DNA of 16,581 bases from Lentisphaeria bacterium (GTDB lineage: Bacteria > Verrucomicrobiota > Lentisphaeria > Oligosphaerales > Oligosphaeraceae): assembly GCA_016287975.1 (NCBI GenBank), contig JAEEXV010000111.1, forward strand, positions 1 through 16,581, given 5' to 3'. This document shows positions 13,731-16,581 of the stretch, piece after piece. The stretch's first letter is position 1, and each line of letters begins with the position of its first letter. Position numbers and translations under genes: made by a program. Below the pieces are notes generated by a model that did not search any database, was not told the DNA's origin, and was given only the letters and a program-made list of their open reading frames with translations.

Positions 13731-14497
13731 ACCGCGAATACCCTGAACTCATCCGCCTTGTCGAGGTCGTCCGCCGCCTGCGCGCGCCAGACGGCTGCCC
13801 GTGGGACCGCGCCCAGACGCACGATTCCATCAAACGCAATCTCGTCGAGGAGACGGGCGAGTTCCTTGACGCCCTGGAGGACCACGACCAGGAGGGCGTC
13901 CAGGAGGAACTCGGCGACCTGCTTCTCCAGGTGCTCCTCCATGCGCAGATCGCCGAGGACACTGGCGAGTTCGACCTCGAAGCCATCGCCCGCCACGAGG
14001 CCGACAAGCTGGTCCGCCGCCATCCCCATGTCTTCGGCGACAAGCACGCCGACAATGCCGACGAGGCGCTGAAGTCCTGGGAAGGCGCGAAGGTCGGCGA
14101 AGCGGGCGCGCAGGCCCGCCGCAAGTCCCTGATGGACGGCGTGCCGCGCAGCATGCCAGGTCTGGCGCGGATGCAGAAGGCCTTCATCAAGGCGGGCAAG
14201 GTCGGCTTCGAGTGGGCGGACATCGACGATGCAGTCGCGAAGGTCGCGGAGGAACTCGACGAGGTCAAGGAAGCCCGCGCCGAAGGCGACCGCGCGCATC
14301 TGGCTGAGGAACTCGGCGATCTGCTCGCCGCGACGGTCAAACTCTGCCACCTGGAGCATTTCGAGGCCGAGGAACTGATGCACGCCTCCGTCCTCAAATT
14401 CGCGAGCCGCTTCCGACACATGGAGGAACACGCGGGCAAGCCACTCGCCGAATGCACCCTGGCGGAGATGATCGCCCTCTGGAAGGCCGCCAAATAG
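13727..14497 (+). CDS. mazG: Nucleoside triphosphate pyrophosphohydrolase MazG
   Basis: A 256-residue two-domain MazG, which hydrolyses (d)NTPs to monophosphate and pyrophosphate. The N-terminal domain has CPWDRAQTHDSI (24-35) and the metal-binding helices EETGEFLDAL (41-50; Glu41, Glu42, Glu45) and EELGDLLLQVL (60-70; Glu61, Asp64). The second domain repeats this with VAEELDEVKEA (173-183) and LAEELGDLLAATVKL (192-206). GFEW (160-163) before the second domain is typical. The start codon overlaps the ABC exporter stop in ATGA, so the two are translationally coupled. Known roles are cleaning of damaged nucleotides and stress control; a link to the exporter is not evident and the pairing may be housekeeping. 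Confidence 0.95.
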   Translation: MNREYPELIRLVEVVRRLRAPDGCPWDRAQTHDSIKRNLVEETGEFLDALEDHDQEGVQEELGDLLLQVLLHAQIAEDTGEFDLEAIARHEADKLVRRHPHVFGDKHADNADEALKSWEGAKVGEAGAQARRKSLMDGVPRSMPGLARMQKAFIKAGKVGFEWADIDDAVAKVAEELDEVKEARAEGDRAHLAEELGDLLAATVKLCHLEHFEAEELMHASVLKFASRFRHMEEHAGKPLAECTLAEMIALWKAAK

Positions 14498-14501
14498 CCT
14501 T

Positions 14502-14528
14502 TTGTCCCTTGGGTCCCTTTTGTCCCTT
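14502..14528. repeat. Three 9-bp tandem units (TTGTCCCTT / GGGTCCCTT)
   Basis: TTGTCCCTT, GGGTCCCTT and TTGTCCCTT follow each other 4 nt behind mazG, with a decayed unit (TCATCCTTT) to 14537. Same family as 4612-4656. The next gene's ribosome binding site AGGAG (14550-14554) follows soon after, so the repeat lies within the mazG to secreted-protein spacer. Confidence 0.8.
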
Positions 14529-14562
14529 TCATCCTTTGACCCCCAAAATAGGAGCATTCCCC

Positions 14563-16437
14563 ATGAAGCAAACCCTACTGAGAACCGCGGCCTGCCTCCT
14601 GCTGGCCTTCTCCTCACTGGCGCTTTGCGCCGAAACGAACTGGATCGCCCCCGCCCCCGTCGGTAAGGTCCCTTACACGGCGAAACTGCTGCCTGGCGGT
14701 GCGATTGAAATCAAACTCGGCCCATCCGAGTATGTCGTCAACGGCGAGTTCTCCCTGCGTCCAGGCTTCGCCCTCTTCCAGGCTGACGCGGCGAAGGACT
14801 TCGCCACCTGCAAGGTCTCGGGCGACACCCTGTCCGCGACTGGCCCCGACTTCCGCTTTGAGCGCAAGATCGAGCGCCTTCCCGAGGCGGTGCTGGTGAC
14901 CGACCGCATAACCAATACTGGCAAGGCCGACCTCCCGTTCATGTACCGCCAGTTCGTGCGCATGCCTTCCATTGAAGCCTACCGCATCTGCGGCTACCAG
15001 ATCTACGCCAGCCGCGGCAACGGGACCAACAGCATCAACTCCACCACCATCGTCATGCCCAAGACTGGCGGCGCCCTCGGCATGCTGGCCGTGAGCGATG
15101 TCTTCCGCGTCCATTTCTACGGTTACGCCGCCAAGAAGATGTACGGCATCGCCGACAACACCCTCGTCATCCGCCCTGGCGTGACGCAGGAGATGGTCTT
15201 CGCCCTCTTCCCGACCCCCACCGCAGACTACTACGACCAGATCAACGCCATGCGCCGCTTCCTCGGCGTCAACTACTGCATCCCCAAGGGCTTCGCCTTC
15301 CTGACCCCATACCCCAGAGGCGTCGTCACCTTCCAAAAGGGAGTCGACCGCATCGGCAAGGAAAACACCGTCGAGGAACTTCGCCAGTGGCTTGACAACA
15401 AGTCCGCGGGATACATCAGCGCAGGCGCCGTCTCCCAGAATGGCGAGACCTACGGCCAGGGCTCCGCATGGCTCAAGACCGCCAAGCCCGAGATCCACCG
15501 CGCCTTCTACGCCAAGCTCCGCCAGGCCAAGCCCGACATCAAGATCTTCCACTATTTCCATTGCTTCATCGACATCAAGGACGCCCTCGCTCCTGGATTC
15601 GACAACGAAAAACTCCTGACCCCCAGCGGCACCCAGGCCGACTACCGCAACCCCAAACTGCCCCTCTACCTCCCCACCGAGGGCAGCGCCTTCGCCAAAA
15701 TGCAGGAATCCCGCCTCGCAAAACTCAAGAACGACTATGGCGTGGACGGCATCTTCTGGGACGAGTTCCCCTACAGCGCCGCCGAGTACCACTACGGCGA
15801 GCCCTGGGACGGCGTCTCCGCCGACATCCATCCGAGGACCCATGAGATCGTCCGCCGCAAGAGTTCGGTGGCGATGGTGACGATGCCGTGGCGCAAGCGG
15901 ATGGTCGAATGGATCGCCGCGAACAAAATGCTGCTGATCGCCAACGGCGGCGGCGGATACACCGCGACGATGACCCAACTTTTCAACAAGCACCATTTCC
16001 TCGCCTTCATGGAGACTGGCTCCATCACCAACCTGCTCGCATCGCAACTCTCGACCCCGATCGGCCTCGGAGACCACCTGGCCGAGCGCAACGAACTGGA
16101 CTGCTACCGCAACCAGGTGCGCTGGCTGCAATACGGCAGCGTGTACTTCTACTACCACCAGCAGGTGGAGCCCTTCACCCACTACACGCTCTCCCGCTAC
16201 ATGTTCCCCATCACCCCCGTCGAACTCCACGAGGGCTACATCATCGGCAAGGAACGCATCCTCACCGCCATCTCTGGAAACTTCAGTTTCGGCGGCAACG
16301 AAAAGGCCGAGGCGCACTTCTTCGACGCCAACGGCTATGAGGTGAAGCGCGAAGCCCCCGCCGTCCAGCGCGACGGCCGCACCTACTACCAGATCACCCT
16401 GGGCGAAAACGAATCCTGCGCCCTCGTGCGCAAGTAG
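14563..16437 (+). CDS. Secreted glycoside-hydrolase-like protein
   Basis: A 624-residue exported protein. A signal peptide (MKQTLLR, hydrophobic 8-21, probable cut after Ala23 in LCA-ET) is clear. Residues about 24-225 look like a beta-rich domain, as in the N-terminal sandwiches of retaining hydrolases. The central part suggests a beta/alpha barrel: IFHYFHCFID near 328-337, GVDGIFWDEFPY (393-404) with Asp400-Glu401 at a strand end, LLIANGGGGY, and HFLAFMETGS. The tail (FGGNEKAEAHFFDANGYEV) looks like a small beta domain. I cannot assign it to a numbered GH family; Asp395, Asp400 and Glu401 are the first candidates for catalytic residues. The ATG has AGGAG 8 nt upstream; an in-frame ATG at 14452 lies inside mazG and would hide the signal peptide. 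It is the last gene of the plus-strand run. Confidence 0.7.
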   Translation: MKQTLLRTAACLLLAFSSLALCAETNWIAPAPVGKVPYTAKLLPGGAIEIKLGPSEYVVNGEFSLRPGFALFQADAAKDFATCKVSGDTLSATGPDFRFERKIERLPEAVLVTDRITNTGKADLPFMYRQFVRMPSIEAYRICGYQIYASRGNGTNSINSTTIVMPKTGGALGMLAVSDVFRVHFYGYAAKKMYGIADNTLVIRPGVTQEMVFALFPTPTADYYDQINAMRRFLGVNYCIPKGFAFLTPYPRGVVTFQKGVDRIGKENTVEELRQWLDNKSAGYISAGAVSQNGETYGQGSAWLKTAKPEIHRAFYAKLRQAKPDIKIFHYFHCFIDIKDALAPGFDNEKLLTPSGTQADYRNPKLPLYLPTEGSAFAKMQESRLAKLKNDYGVDGIFWDEFPYSAAEYHYGEPWDGVSADIHPRTHEIVRRKSSVAMVTMPWRKRMVEWIAANKMLLIANGGGGYTATMTQLFNKHHFLAFMETGSITNLLASQLSTPIGLGDHLAERNELDCYRNQVRWLQYGSVYFYYHQQVEPFTHYTLSRYMFPITPVELHEGYIIGKERILTAISGNFSFGGNEKAEAHFFDANGYEVKREAPAVQRDGRTYYQITLGENESCALVRK

Positions 16438-16450
16438 CGCCCATCCACCT

Positions 16451-16482
16451 CCAGGGACGCGGCGAGACCGCCGCGCCCCTGG
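16451..16482 (+). terminator. Strong hairpin after the secreted protein gene
   Basis: CCAGGGACGCGGCG (16451-16464) and CGCCGCGCCCCTGG (16469-16482) form a 14-bp stem with one mismatch and an AGAC loop, 13 nt after the stop codon at 16437. No T-run follows directly, as with the other terminator candidates in this window, which suggests that this genome uses T-poor hairpins. Confidence 0.65.
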
Positions 16483-16513
16483 AACCCGCCATCGCCTCCA
16501 TCTTTCCACCAAG

Positions 16514-16581
16514 GCGCTGTTCCCCAAGAGGGTAGGCGATTGCCCAGTCAAAGCCCCGAAAATGGTAGCCACGGCGTCCCG
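16514..16581. mobile_element. MITE-like element, second copy, cut by window end
   Basis: GCGCTGTTCCCC (16514-16525) is the same terminus as that of the element at 4656-4911. The following bases, to the window end, match the reverse complement of 4843-4910 at 61 of 68 positions without gaps, six of the seven mismatches falling in one 8-bp block. The dispersed palindrome starts at 16568 and is truncated by the window end. The other end of this copy lies outside the window. Confidence 0.7.

Noticed and set aside
14614..16572. Long minus-strand open frame opposite the secreted protein gene
   Set aside because: Antisense shadow of a gene with signal peptide and ribosome binding site. Similar shadows lie opposite the ABC exporter (11805-13367) and nadA-hydE.

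Overview
The window looks like chromosomal DNA from a high-GC bacterium. Gene content points to the PVC group, most likely Lentisphaerota or Kiritimatiellota: Gfo/Idh/MocA oxidoreductases, a ceramidase-fold protein, secreted hydrolase-like proteins, an isolated hydE and many dispersed GC-rich palindromes. This placement is an inference from content and style. No rRNA, tRNA, transposase, phage gene or CRISPR array was found.

Layout. 1-471 is a tandem repeat of about 158 bp. 472-4477 (minus strand) is a compact three-gene operon read in the order class III aminotransferase, Gfo/Idh/MocA dehydrogenase, ceramidase-like protein. A 480 bp divergent spacer follows, filled with 9-bp tandem repeats and a MITE-like element with 13-bp inverted ends. 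It separates the operon from a DeoR-type regulator (4958-5710, plus), which is followed by a YcxB-like membrane protein. 6569-8559 carries nadA and hydE as a tight pair. A 33-bp minisatellite (8573-8837) lies just behind hydE. Next come an HD-domain ppGpp-hydrolase-like gene (8888-9646) and a convergent lipoprotein with a GH99/71-like look (9698-10549), sharing one bidirectional hairpin. 10790-16437 (plus) holds a second Gfo/Idh/MocA dehydrogenase, a PglK/MsbA-like ABC exporter, MazG (4-nt overlap) and a large secreted glycoside-hydrolase-like protein, ended by a strong hairpin. The window closes inside another copy of the MITE-like element.

How the genes fit together. The divergent DeoR regulator is the natural candidate to control the aminotransferase-dehydrogenase-ceramidase-like operon, which looks like a small catabolic or modification route for an amino-polyol or amino-sugar-like compound; the substrate is not visible. 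NadA and HydE are both Fe-S enzymes, but the partner genes (nadB/nadC, hydF/hydG, a hydrogenase) are absent here.

The most striking genome-level signal is that the tetranucleotide CCGG is almost absent from about 16.1 kb of unique sequence: six isolated sites plus three in the minisatellite head, by manual scan. The 471 bp tandem array at the left edge alone holds 21. All 23 Pro-Gly dipeptides I checked use CCT or CCA, never CCC or CCG. This fits a history of CCGG-specific cytosine methylation or restriction, with the arrays exempt.
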